Part shown: piece after piece, positions 7,181 through 14,448 of the stretch
How positions within the stretch are numbered: the first letter of the stretch is position 1
How the letters are laid out: the number at the start of each line of letters is the position of its first letter
From: a virus
Direction: 5' to 3' (one strand)
IMG/VR virus record: IMGVR_UViG_3300031623_000769
Coordinates: 1 to 21,206 of that record
Length of the DNA: 21,206 nt
Notes under the pieces: generated by a model
What the model was told of the DNA's origin: nothing
What the model saw: the letters and a program-made list of their open reading frames with translations, nothing else
Database searches by the model: none
Position numbers and translations under genes: made by a program

Positions 7181-7209
7181 ATTATACATCATTAATAAGT
7201 AAATTTCAA
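7181..7209 (-). promoter_or_regulatory. sigma-70-like promoter for the 70-aa/HAD/RuvC operon
   Basis: On the minus strand TTGAAA (7204-7209) is followed by exactly 17 bases and then TATAAT (7181-7186), which is 11 of 12 matches to the host sigma-70 consensus with ideal spacing. It lies in the 49-bp gap after nrdJ. The ATG at 7168-7170 is only 10 bases after the -10 box, so the transcript would start about 3-5 bases before the ATG and be nearly leaderless. The start site itself is inferred, not seen. Confidence 0.7.
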
Positions 7210-7219
7210 CAAAAAAATT

Positions 7220-9181
7220 TTAAATCAAATCTACAACTTCACATCCACCGGGACTTGCACAAGCTTGTGTTTGTGCTCCGGCTGTATGGTCTTCTTTTTC
7301 ATAATCACTTAATTTATCCCAATTTACATTTTTGGGCATTTTTAATAATAATTCTTTATACTGTTCTTCATCGCAATCTTGGTAAGGAGCTTGTTTATAT
7401 GTATGTTCACTGAATGGTAAAAATGAAATGCCGCTAATAGAATCAAAATTATCCCAAACCCATGAACCTACCATCATCCATTCGTGTTCCTTAACCGATA
7501 TTGTAATAGATGGTTTATGCTCACACCAATGATCTTGATATACTTTCCACAATTCTAATTGATCTATAGCTGTCATATCGGTTCTACATATAGCCCCTTT
7601 TGGGCTTTTTTGTGGAAAAGAAAATACTGCAGTATGTTCTGGTTTTGTTATATCAGGTTCATTCGGAAACTTAGCTTCTTTCATAAACTTACATAAAGGA
7701 TCTTTATTATCGGCTCGTACAGTTCGTATATAATAGGGATTATGACGAGCATGAATACCACTAGCACTATCAACGAGCTGAGAAACAGTTCCACTCGGTT
7801 TGACACAAGTAACTGCTGCCGATCTTGGGATCCCCAGTTTTTCAGCCCACTCTTTATTTGTTTCGATAGCGACATTTCGGAGTTCCTCTAAAAGTTTACC
7901 GGTTTTTAACATTCCCCTTTTTCCATTTGTTAATTCATTATCCATTATTCCGGTAAGCGATACTCCCAGAAGTCGTTCTTCTTCGCAATTTCTGGCCCAT
8001 TCTTTTGTAAGATATTTGAAGTTAGTGAGAGTTGATTGGAACGTTCCAAGTATGGTTGCATTGCGCACTTTATCTTTGAGACATTGGCGAGTGTCCCGTC
8101 CTCGGACAACGACTTCAGATAAGTTGCAAAATTCCCGTGACCGTAAAATGATCTCGCTGCATGGATTTGTGCCAAAGTCCTCTCTGGGATCTCTTCTTCT
8201 AATAAATCCTCCATGTTCATCTTGTTCCCTTTCATTTAATTTTTGTACTTGTCGACTAGCTGAATCTCCATTATATATTCCCCGTTCTCCAGATTTTGAA
8301 TCATAAAGAGATAACCATTCTCTCATAAAAGTACCGGCATCTGGTTTTTCTTTATAATTGACAGAATTGTTTGCTAAAGCACGCTGTACATTAATTTTAT
8401 ACCATTCCCCATGTTTTGCAAATCTCATTTCGCGATCATTAAGATCACTAAGACTAATAAGCGCGCTCCTTCGAACGCCTCCTACAACAACTACTTCCGC
8501 AGTCTTACAAATAATATCATGACATTCAATTGGTTTAAGTTGTCTTCCTGCGGCATTTGAAATTATCCCTGTTACAAAATTAAATAAATCTACTAATGGT
8601 TCGGGGCCAGAAGCTCTACCCCCAAAAGTTTTCAAAGGCATGCCTGCAGCTCTTACCTTGCTCATATCCCATTTAGGCTTTTGACCTTGATATAATAATG
8701 AGACTAATTCCTTATAAGCTTTACACCAACCCAATTTACTATCTGCAACTACTATGGTGGTATCTGTTGGAAAAAATTCTTCTGCGATAATTGGCATTTG
8801 ATTTGTATATTTTTCTTCAACAGAAAAACCAACTCCTGTTCCATTCATTAAAACATACATAATTTCATCAAACGTTCTTTGATTATCACATTTTAAATAT
8901 GAACAATTATACCCAGCAACATTTTCTTTTTTGAGAGGTTCGCCAGCCGTCATTAAACATCTCATAGATGGCATAACTTCTAAATTTAGAACCGCTTCTT
9001 CTAATTCTTTTCTTACCTCATCAGAAAAATCATAATTACATTTTTCTTTTAAATCTTCTTTAAAAAAATCAAAATATCTTCCAATTGTTTCGGACCATTT
9101 TTCTCTTCTTTCTTCATCATACCTCCATCTCGCATATCTTGAAAGATGTATAAATGATTGATATTCTGTGGGTAAGTTCAT
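7220..9181 (-). CDS. nrdJ: class II (adenosylcobalamin-dependent) ribonucleotide reductase
   Basis: This 653-aa protein reduces ribonucleotides to deoxyribonucleotides using adenosylcobalamin. Family hallmarks are C93 in YNCSYLK (one of the reducing pair), the catalytic triad N339, C341 and E343 in NPCSEI, the partner C352 in REFCNL, and the substrate-binding loop CVKPSGTVSQL at 459-469. C641 and C647 at the C-terminus serve to regenerate the active-site disulphide. The layout resembles the monomeric Lactobacillus RTPR type (739 aa) and marine phage NrdJ. No inserted intein or split is visible. The start is ATG with AAGGA six bases upstream. It lies 14 bp after thyX, in the operon that begins with primase. 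Its presence implies a host that supplies B12. Confidence 0.93.
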   Translation of the reverse strand: MNLPTEYQSFIHLSRYARWRYDEERREKWSETIGRYFDFFKEDLKEKCNYDFSDEVRKELEEAVLNLEVMPSMRCLMTAGEPLKKENVAGYNCSYLKCDNQRTFDEIMYVLMNGTGVGFSVEEKYTNQMPIIAEEFFPTDTTIVVADSKLGWCKAYKELVSLLYQGQKPKWDMSKVRAAGMPLKTFGGRASGPEPLVDLFNFVTGIISNAAGRQLKPIECHDIICKTAEVVVVGGVRRSALISLSDLNDREMRFAKHGEWYKINVQRALANNSVNYKEKPDAGTFMREWLSLYDSKSGERGIYNGDSASRQVQKLNEREQDEHGGFIRRRDPREDFGTNPCSEIILRSREFCNLSEVVVRGRDTRQCLKDKVRNATILGTFQSTLTNFKYLTKEWARNCEEERLLGVSLTGIMDNELTNGKRGMLKTGKLLEELRNVAIETNKEWAEKLGIPRSAAVTCVKPSGTVSQLVDSASGIHARHNPYYIRTVRADNKDPLCKFMKEAKFPNEPDITKPEHTAVFSFPQKSPKGAICRTDMTAIDQLELWKVYQDHWCEHKPSITISVKEHEWMMVGSWVWDNFDSISGISFLPFSEHTYKQAPYQDCDEEQYKELLLKMPKNVNWDKLSDYEKEDHTAGAQTQACASPGGCEVVDLI

Positions 9182-9195
9182 TCATTTTCCTTGTG

Positions 9196-9981
9196 TTAAA
9201 TTTTTTCTAGGAATTCTTTTTGTTCTCGATTTGATAAACCCTCAAGGGCAAATGCTTTGCTGTCTGATAATTCATACTTTATTACTTCCATTTCTTGTTT
9301 AGAAAATGTTACAGCATCTTTACTATAATCTTCAAATGCTTCACAACATAAAGGAAATTCGGGTTTGATTAATTGATACATTGCTGTAGCATAATCCTGA
9401 GTTTCTTTCTGCGTATGATTATCCATTCTTAATTTACAAAAATGAAAAAAATTATGTAAATCTATTTTCCAAATAACCTCAGTATAATTACCCACCGGTA
9501 GCACAGAGCGAGCCAATTCTCGAGCCAAATCAAGTTCTAATAAATTGTGATAGGAGTGAATAGCATTATCATATATGCGATTAAATTCGAATTTAACAAG
9601 ACCTTTTTGCTCAATCTCTTCACCTCTACCCTGATTGTTTTGGGTTGATTGTTTTTGTATATCATCGTCATGAGGAACGTAAAAGTCTTCACTCATCAAC
9701 GAATATCGTCCTGAATATTCATTTAAATTCGCCGTCCGATGCCGAATTATTTGTCTCATAACAAAAATGGGTAATTTTAAATAGAATTTTACTTCACACA
9801 TTTCAAAAGGAGATGTGTGTTTATGCCTCATTAAATATCGAATTAAATTACGGGTCTCACTAACTTTTTTTGTACCTTTGCCGTAACTTATTCGGGCGGC
9901 ATCGACTATATCTTCATCACTTCCCATAATATCTAATAATCTAACTAGTCCATCTTCATGAACTTTCACTTCTTCATTCAT
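9196..9981 (-). CDS. thyX: flavin-dependent thymidylate synthase
   Basis: This protein makes dTMP from dUMP using FAD, NADPH and methylenetetrahydrofolate. The ThyX signature RHRTANLNEYSGRY (residues 80-93 from the chosen start) fits RHR-x7-S. HTSPFE at 55-60 and the FHFCKLR...TQKETQDYA helix region are also typical. I place the start at the ATG at 9979-9981 (261 aa). It overlaps the primase stop as ATGA and has GGAAAAG at a suitable distance. An upstream GTG at 9991-9993 would add four residues but has no Shine-Dalgarno. Together with NrdJ this gives the phage its own route to thymidylate. The signature has Asn where many members have Ser (RHRTAS), which should not affect function. Confidence 0.93.
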   Translation of the reverse strand: MNEEVKVHEDGLVRLLDIMGSDEDIVDAARISYGKGTKKVSETRNLIRYLMRHKHTSPFEMCEVKFYLKLPIFVMRQIIRHRTANLNEYSGRYSLMSEDFYVPHDDDIQKQSTQNNQGRGEEIEQKGLVKFEFNRIYDNAIHSYHNLLELDLARELARSVLPVGNYTEVIWKIDLHNFFHFCKLRMDNHTQKETQDYATAMYQLIKPEFPLCCEAFEDYSKDAVTFSKQEMEVIKYELSDSKAFALEGLSNREQKEFLEKI

Positions 9982-10976
9982 GATCTTTTCCACTGGTTAA
10001 ATTTTATTCTTGCGGGAAGGCCGCGATAAGTATTCATATTTATTATATCAATAATTTCCAAAATATCCATTTCACCCACGACCATATCATTAATATCTTT
10101 AAATTTAACTGTGTCTGGCCATATGCAAACCGCGAAACCTTTTTTAATAGATTTTTCTATTTTAAATACAATTTCTTTATTTCTTGGTTCATTATCATAT
10201 ACAAAAACAACGTTCTTAGCATAAAACATACTAACATCATCCAAATCGCTGCCGGCCATGGCAAGAGAATTTGGAAGAAACATGCTATCAAACGGTCCTT
10301 CAACAATGTATATTAATTCATCTTCTTTTATTTTATCTAATCCGAATATTTTTGTAGCGCTCTTATCTATTTTAATAGTAAAATATCTTAATGTATTATT
10401 TTCTAAACTTCTACCCTGAGCAGCAATTAGTTTTCGATCTTTACTAAAAAATGGAATAATTATTCTGGGATCATTTGCTTTTAATCGCGCAGCTAATTCT
10501 ACATCATATTTACTCACCCAACTTTTAAAACAATCTGCAAAGTACATATCACTATAGCGATCTTTGGGCAACATTCTTACATCACAAAATTTTACGGCTG
10601 GATGATCTGGATCCAAATCAATTAATTTTGGCGCATCTATTTTTGTAAAAACCGGTTTTCTAAAAATAGGAATTTTTTCTTGATAAACTGGAGTACCGTT
10701 TTCTTCTTTATAATTTTCAAATGAATATTGTCTTGATAAAGTAGGATCTATTTTGTCTAATAAAAATTTTAACGATCCGCCGGCTCCGCAATTATGACAT
10801 TTAAAAATTAAGTTATTTTTTTTATTAAAAAGATAACCTCTTGCTTTAAATTGATTTTTTTGAGAATCTCCACATATTGGACATCTAAAATTATATAAGT
10901 CTCTGGATTTTCGGGCAAAACGAGATAAACGGGAAGAAAGCAAATTAGTATACTTGTGGTCGATATATAGACTCAT
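9978..10976 (-). CDS. 61: DNA primase, T4 gp61-like (CHC2 zinc finger plus TOPRIM)
   Basis: This 332-aa primase of the T4 gp61/DnaG type synthesises RNA primers for the lagging strand. The N-terminal zinc-binding site is C32-P-I-C35 and C60-H-N-C63. The TOPRIM domain begins about residue 221: the catalytic Glu is E226 in YIVEGPFDS, the acidic pair is D261/E263 in VYDNE, and a later acidic site is KDINDM at 293-298. Length is close to T4 gp61 (342 aa). No separate helicase-binding domain is obvious beyond the last 30 residues. It is the first gene after a perfect sigma-70 promoter and a terminator, and its stop overlaps thyX. The matching helicase (gp41) is not in the window. Confidence 0.9.
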   Translation of the reverse strand: MSLYIDHKYTNLLSSRLSRFARKSRDLYNFRCPICGDSQKNQFKARGYLFNKKNNLIFKCHNCGAGGSLKFLLDKIDPTLSRQYSFENYKEENGTPVYQEKIPIFRKPVFTKIDAPKLIDLDPDHPAVKFCDVRMLPKDRYSDMYFADCFKSWVSKYDVELAARLKANDPRIIIPFFSKDRKLIAAQGRSLENNTLRYFTIKIDKSATKIFGLDKIKEDELIYIVEGPFDSMFLPNSLAMAGSDLDDVSMFYAKNVVFVYDNEPRNKEIVFKIEKSIKKGFAVCIWPDTVKFKDINDMVVGEMDILEIIDIINMNTYRGLPARIKFNQWKRS

Positions 10977-11011
10977 TGTGCTCTATATTTTAGAGTTTAA
11001 TTTAATAATAT
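10977..11011 (-). other. primase mRNA leader
   Basis: This AT-rich leader lies between the consensus promoter and the primase ATG. It holds a short inverted repeat, CTCTA (next to AAATA) and TAGAG, on the minus strand just before the start codon. The hairpin could hide the AGAG ribosome-binding site, but the stem is only five base pairs. Confidence 0.35.
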
Positions 11012-11040
11012 ATTATAGTATGATTTAAAAGAAATGTCAA
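11012..11040 (-). promoter_or_regulatory. perfect consensus sigma-70 promoter for the primase operon
   Basis: On the minus strand TTGACA (11035-11040), a 17-base spacer and TATAAT (11012-11017) match the bacterial housekeeping consensus at all 12 positions. Transcription would begin near 11005 and give a leader of about 28 bases before the primase ATG, with AGAG close to the start codon. It sits directly after the terminator of the structural block, so it starts a new unit: primase, thyX, nrdJ. This suggests early expression by unmodified host RNA polymerase. Confidence 0.85.
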
Positions 11041-11043
11041 GAT

Positions 11044-11070
11044 AAAAAAAGGGACCAGTGGTCCCTTTTT
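11044..11070 (-). terminator. intrinsic terminator at the end of the structural block
   Basis: The inverted repeat GGGACCAGTGGTCCC (11051-11065) forms a 6-7 bp GC-rich stem with a very small loop. On the minus strand it is followed by seven U (from the A tract 11044-11050), which is a classic rho-independent terminator. It lies 17 bases after the stop of the 111-aa gene. The flanking T tract on the other side would let it act on plus-strand transcripts too, but no plus-strand gene leads into it. Confidence 0.9.
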
Positions 11071-11087
11071 ACTCGCTGTGGATTTTA

Positions 11088-11423
11088 TTAAGAATTTTTA
11101 AACATTCTTATAATTTTTATGATTTCTACGCCAGCATTAATTGCTTCTTCAACTACTACGTCAAGATCATCTGTTAGATCTTGTAATTCAAATTCATCTT
11201 TAGCAAATTGAATTAATTCTTCGAATTCAGTATCATCTAAATCTTGTAATTCAACTAAAACATCTTCAACATGATCCATAGATGATCCTAATCTTTTCAA
11301 AGGATCAATAAACTTTTTTGCATCCGACCATCCAATATCACCTGCTTCCATTGCAGTAACAGATGCTTCACTTAATGCGAAAACGAAAGCCAATACATCT
11401 TTCGTTTCTTGTACTCCTGCCAT
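11088..11423 (-). CDS. small acidic helical protein of unknown function, end of structural block
   Basis: This 111-aa protein is not recognised. It is strongly acidic, with Asp/Glu-rich helices from about 50 to 95 (VEDVLVELQDLDDTEFEEL and similar), and it ends in an amphipathic, partly hydrophobic helix (AGVEIIKIIRMFK). The N-terminal part has ETKDVLAFVFALSEA and IGWSDAKKF. No signal peptide is seen, and the C-terminal helix is too short and charged for a certain membrane anchor. The ATG has AGAAAGG upstream, the same Shine-Dalgarno and spacer as the plus-strand gene at 5575. It is the last gene before the terminator, so a virion-related or late role is plausible but not shown. Confidence 0.8.
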   Translation of the reverse strand: MAGVQETKDVLAFVFALSEASVTAMEAGDIGWSDAKKFIDPLKRLGSSMDHVEDVLVELQDLDDTEFEELIQFAKDEFELQDLTDDLDVVVEEAINAGVEIIKIIRMFKNS

Positions 11424-11434
11424 AATATACCTTT

Positions 11435-12127
11435 CTAAATGTTATGATTGGGATGGGAAGGAAAAATTCTTCTTTGTTCCCTAATTCCCATAGGTTCAAG
11501 TCTTTTTAAAACTTCCCCTTTCCTCTTCTTTTTTCTTACGGGTGGATCATCGCCTGCTTCAGCACTTCCAGCTATTCCACCTGCGGCCATGGCATTAGCA
11601 GGAGCATCTTCTTTAACTTCCTTATGTTTAAGAAAATCTTTAACCATTTGAAGATCCATATCATGTAATTTTTTCCAATTCGGATCATCAACCCATTTAA
11701 TACCAGATTCACGGTCAGCTTCCATGTCGCCTTCTGCTAGAAAATCTCCTTCTCCCCACTCTTGGAGTATATCTTCATATAAATTTGAAAACTTTTCTTC
11801 CAATACTTTTTCATCTGCTAATATTTTTAGATTTTTTTCTTCGCGAAGAAGTAACAAGGCTGCGGCATAGGTAGCAATTGTTGTTTTTCCAAAAGGTATC
11901 TTACCTAACAATTTCTTCAAATTGAAGATAAGAGTGTCCATCATAGTATAGGCATTTCTTTGTTCTATAGTAGTAAAGTCTCTTTTTTTAATGAGGACTT
12001 TACCATTCTTATCAATAATACCCAGCTTATAAGCATCTGTTTTTTCAAATCTGGTAACTAATCGTTTAAGGAAGGAAAATAGAAAATATAATTCTGAACC
12101 CTGTATTAGCACATTTTTTAGACCCAT
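11435..12127 (-). CDS. conserved-looking structural-region protein with Ala/Gly-rich linker and basic tail
   Basis: This 230-aa protein has no assigned function. Residues 1-110 look like a compact helical domain (SELYFLFSFLKRLVTRF at 11-27, then a short beta segment KLGIIDKNGKVLIKKR and a helix region IPFGKTTIATYAAALLLL). An acidic segment follows (WGEGDFLAEGDMEADRE), then a low-complexity NAMAAGGIAGSAEAG linker and PPVRKKKRK. A linker of this kind followed by a Pro-Val and basic motif is, from memory, common in structural-region proteins of marine T4-like phages, which supports a virion-associated role. AGGA lies at a good distance from the ATG. The hydrophobic stretch near residues 89-98 is too short to be a reliable membrane segment. 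Confidence 0.78.
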   Translation of the reverse strand: MGLKNVLIQGSELYFLFSFLKRLVTRFEKTDAYKLGIIDKNGKVLIKKRDFTTIEQRNAYTMMDTLIFNLKKLLGKIPFGKTTIATYAAALLLLREEKNLKILADEKVLEEKFSNLYEDILQEWGEGDFLAEGDMEADRESGIKWVDDPNWKKLHDMDLQMVKDFLKHKEVKEDAPANAMAAGGIAGSAEAGDDPPVRKKKRKGEVLKRLEPMGIREQRRIFPSHPNHNI

Positions 12128-12134
12128 GAAAATC

Positions 12135-12527
12135 CTATAACCGTCTTAATTGCTTTACTACGTGTTGATCTAGTGTTATATCACTTTCTCTGATATTTGC
12201 ACCTTTTATGCTGCGAACAACTTTTGGCATTCTTTTTAAATATATTAAAAAAGGTTTTAACACATGCCAACTATTTTCATCAATTTTATAAAATAATATT
12301 CGGGTCGCAGCTTCGTTCTCGAATAAATTATATATCATAATCAAGTGGTTAAGAATTAATCTTTGTTTTAATTCATGAGTTGTTAGATAATGATTTAAAA
12401 GCCTTTTTAAATATTTAAACCTTTTCATATCATCTCTATAATCCTCAGTACCGATACATTGAGGATTATCGTAAAACTTCATGCAATATAATTCTATATT
12501 ATCTTCATTTATATCATCAAAATTCAC
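12135..12527 (-). CDS. conserved-looking phage protein of unknown function, helical
   Basis: This 130-aa protein is predicted to be all helical, with aromatic and Leu-rich segments (FKYLKRLLNHYLTTHELKQR and then ILNHLIMIYNLFENEAATR). It resembles a small protein that I recall as conserved among marine T4-like phages, with the pattern DNPQC followed by KRFKYLKRL and LILNHLI, but no function is known to me. Its start overlaps the stop of the 77-aa coiled-coil gene as ATGA, so translation is probably coupled. It lies in the fibre/structural block, downstream of two fibre-like genes. No catalytic motif, metal site or membrane segment is evident. Confidence 0.8.
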   Translation of the reverse strand: MNFDDINEDNIELYCMKFYDNPQCIGTEDYRDDMKRFKYLKRLLNHYLTTHELKQRLILNHLIMIYNLFENEAATRILFYKIDENSWHVLKPFLIYLKRMPKVVRSIKGANIRESDITLDQHVVKQLRRL

Positions 12528-12757
12528 TTTTTCACTTTTTTCACTTTTGAACTTTCAATCACATTATTAGTTTCAGTTTCTTTATTTTCAATCATACTTA
12601 AATAATGATTCGAAACTTGAATTGCACCGTCAAGAGAAGAAAGCGTCCGATCTAATTGTTTAATTTCGTCAGACGCTTGATCTAATCTTGTTTGAACTTG
12701 GACTCTATCTTTTTGTAAGAATTCCAATTGTTTTACAATTTCACTTTTATCTATCAT
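12524..12757 (-). CDS. short coiled-coil protein next to fibre genes
   Basis: This 77-aa protein is one long predicted coiled coil (about residues 5-58) with heptad-like Leu/Val/Ile spacing, followed by a Lys-rich tail (KVKKVKK). It resembles the 79-aa protein at 14449: both have a helix ending in GAI followed by seven residues to a Leu, and similar length. Such small coil proteins near fibre genes may be chaperones or trimerisation partners, but this is inference. There is no Shine-Dalgarno before the ATG; the upstream bases are nearly all A and T. Confidence 0.75.
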   Translation of the reverse strand: MIDKSEIVKQLEFLQKDRVQVQTRLDQASDEIKQLDRTLSSLDGAIQVSNHYLSMIENKETETNNVIESSKVKKVKK

Positions 12758-12782
12758 AATAAATCCATAAATTAAATATTAA

Positions 12783-13502
12783 TTACGAAACATTGTCCCA
12801 AAGTAAAAGATATTTGGTCAGGCCAGATACACATACTTTTATAGCACCGTTTGCAGGACCGGTATTTGTACTAACAGTATTTTCACCGGTAGTTAAAAAT
12901 GGTCCAACATTAGCACCAGCTGCGGCACTATAACCACCTCCTGGAGTAGCATCCCAAGCAAAGGCAACATTTTGTGAAGTTCCCGTTAATGTACTTTGTA
13001 CATCAAACTTAATGAATGCTGTAGGACTCGCGCTAGGTGAAGCTACGGTATTGGCATGAGATAAAATCATGACATATGAGTTACCAGAATCGGCACTATC
13101 CCATGTATTTAAATCAAGTGTACCTCTTATAGCAGATGTTTCTGCAACAAAGGCAACATTAGCATCATGTATAAAAACTTTTGAGGCGGCAGCCGTTAAA
13201 GTTCCAACATTAGCTTGAGTTGCTCCTGTACCTTTTGCATCAACAGTAATTTGTGATGTGGTAATATTATCAAAAACATCGGTAGATGAAGGAGTAATAT
13301 TGGCAGTGTGTGTGGTTTTGTGAACTATTTCCTCAGTGGCTGCTGCTGTACCAGTAACGGTATGAGTAACATTTGCTAAGAAATCTTTAACTGTGAGTTT
13401 TTTGTTCACAGGTGATCCGCTCGGATCATCGATAATATGAAGTAAATCTTCGGACGCCGCTTCTGACGCGGGCGTTAACGCGGTTATTTTCTTATCAGCC
13501 AT
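12783..13502 (-). CDS. fibre-like structural protein with shared N-terminal attachment motif
   Basis: This 239-aa protein has an N-terminal motif, [20 protein letters not shown] (6-25), then [13 protein letters not shown], which is shared with the next gene upstream (13599-14441). Such a motif probably attaches different fibres to the same virion site. The rest is Thr/Ser/Ala/Gly-rich and low in Lys, Arg and Cys, with regular short strands, as expected for a beta-rich fibre shaft or receptor-binding tip. Its C-terminus lacks the GFxGTxPV motif of its neighbour, so the two probably have different tips. The ATG has AAGGAG seven bases upstream, preceded by a 96-bp leader with strong secondary structure. 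The fibre role is inferred from composition and motif. Confidence 0.78.
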   Translation of the reverse strand: MADKKITALTPASEAASEDLLHIIDDPSGSPVNKKLTVKDFLANVTHTVTGTAAATEEIVHKTTHTANITPSSTDVFDNITTSQITVDAKGTGATQANVGTLTAAASKVFIHDANVAFVAETSAIRGTLDLNTWDSADSGNSYVMILSHANTVASPSASPTAFIKFDVQSTLTGTSQNVAFAWDATPGGGYSAAAGANVGPFLTTGENTVSTNTGPANGAIKVCVSGLTKYLLLWDNVS

Positions 13503-13598
13503 TTTTCTCCTTGCTGGCTTTTGCAGTGGGACTCACCACCAGTTAAAATCATGCTGAGAATCGCTCTTGCGAAGGGTCTTTCTCAGACATCCAAATAT
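13503..13598 (-). other. 96-bp intergenic leader with strong stem-loop, possible cis-RNA
   Basis: This is one of only two gaps over 60 bp. On the minus strand, CTGAGAA (13580-13586 as read from the 5' side) pairs with TTCTCAG (13554-13560). Inside, TCGC pairs with GCGA around the loop AAGA, leaving a 7-base bulge AGACCCU on one side. A second weaker hairpin (CTGG with CCAG, or GTGG with CCAC) follows at 13514-13542, then the Shine-Dalgarno AAGGAG at 13507-13512. Two tiny ORFs (13 and 22 codons, joined by ATGA) also fit here. A regulatory RNA or leader is likely, but the type is not recognised. Confidence 0.5.
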
Positions 13599-14441
13599 TT
13601 ATGATACCAAACCTAAGCGTTCTAATTCATCTATAATGTCCGCGGCTGTTGTTGCCCCGGCAATAAAAGTAGAATTAGCTGCAACGGGAGCTGTACCATA
13701 AAATCCAACTATATCGGTCGCGCTACCTATTTGTACGCCACCTCTAAATCTCATTACTGTAGTATTAGCTGAAATATACATATCTTTTTCGACACCATCT
13801 TCGAGTGCCATATCTATACCAGATTCTAATTGCATATTTCCGGTTTCAGAAAAGTTACTAGTAAAAGAACCATTATCTGGAACGCTATCTTCTATTAATA
13901 GACTGCCTTGAAAATCTATTCTTGATTCTATCAAACCAACAATTTGCCATCGGTCAGTTATCTTGTGTCCGGTAACTGTATCAAATTTAATACTAACGCC
14001 ATTGGCAAGGGCTTGATCAGTTCCATCAATATCAACAGTTGATGCACCTGTTGAAGTATCTCCATCTCTCCACCATTTAAAAGTGTCATTGGCGGTTATG
14101 GAAGTACCATCAATTTCAACATGCCATACTGAATTTTCTTCTAAATCAAAGGTTCCTAAAATAACTTTTAAATCATCTACTTCACCTTTTATTATTTCAG
14201 GCTGTAAAGCTGTTTTAGAATTTCTTAAATTTATATCTCTGGCAACATTTGTATCAGCGCGAGATTGAATTTTATTAGCAACACTTCTTGTAGTTTTATC
14301 CGTAGATAAAGCTGATAATAAATTATCTAATCTTATCTTTTTATTAACCGGATTCCCAATTGGATCATCTACTATGATTAATAAATCTTCGGAGGTAGGA
14401 GATTCATGGGTATTCAGTGCTGGAATTGATTTATCTGCCAT
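13599..14441 (-). CDS. tail fibre-like protein with C-terminal GFYGT motif
   Basis: This 280-aa protein starts with the same type of motif as its neighbour (TSEDLLIIVDDPIGNPVNKK at about 16-35). In the middle are beta-rich segments (WHVEIDGTSITANDTFKWW and similar). The C-terminus VGFYGTAPVAANSTFIAG followed by a helix ending ELERLGLVS matches the GFFGxxPVxxP motif found at the end of many phage fibre and appendage proteins, where it forms a trimeric cap. Both ends thus point to a trimeric virion appendage. The ATG has a weak GAG eight bases upstream. It follows a 79-aa coiled-coil gene by 7 bp. Confidence 0.83.
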   Translation of the reverse strand: MADKSIPALNTHESPTSEDLLIIVDDPIGNPVNKKIRLDNLLSALSTDKTTRSVANKIQSRADTNVARDINLRNSKTALQPEIIKGEVDDLKVILGTFDLEENSVWHVEIDGTSITANDTFKWWRDGDTSTGASTVDIDGTDQALANGVSIKFDTVTGHKITDRWQIVGLIESRIDFQGSLLIEDSVPDNGSFTSNFSETGNMQLESGIDMALEDGVEKDMYISANTTVMRFRGGVQIGSATDIVGFYGTAPVAANSTFIAGATTAADIIDELERLGLVS

Positions 14442-14448
14442 TTATTTC

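Noticed and set aside
7945-8235. 96-aa minus-strand ORF in another frame of nrdJ
   Set aside because: It overlaps the region of NrdJ that includes the active-site NPCSEI and FCNL motifs, so it is a shadow. No sign of a frameshift in nrdJ.
7800-8306. 168-aa ORF on the plus strand inside nrdJ
   Set aside because: It lies fully antisense to the clear nrdJ gene, has a Ser/Leu-rich composition typical of antisense frames and no Shine-Dalgarno or family motif.
10977-11087. tRNA or other small RNA gene in the longest gap
   Set aside because: The gap is explained by the terminator, promoter and leader. No cloverleaf or other stem beyond the terminator is seen.
13503-13598. TPP riboswitch, because of CTGAGA-N3-ACCCTT on the minus strand
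   Set aside because: The GGGGTGC part and the conserved ACCTGATCTGGATAATGCC part are absent, and the downstream gene is a fibre protein, not a thiamine gene. Kept only as a structured leader.
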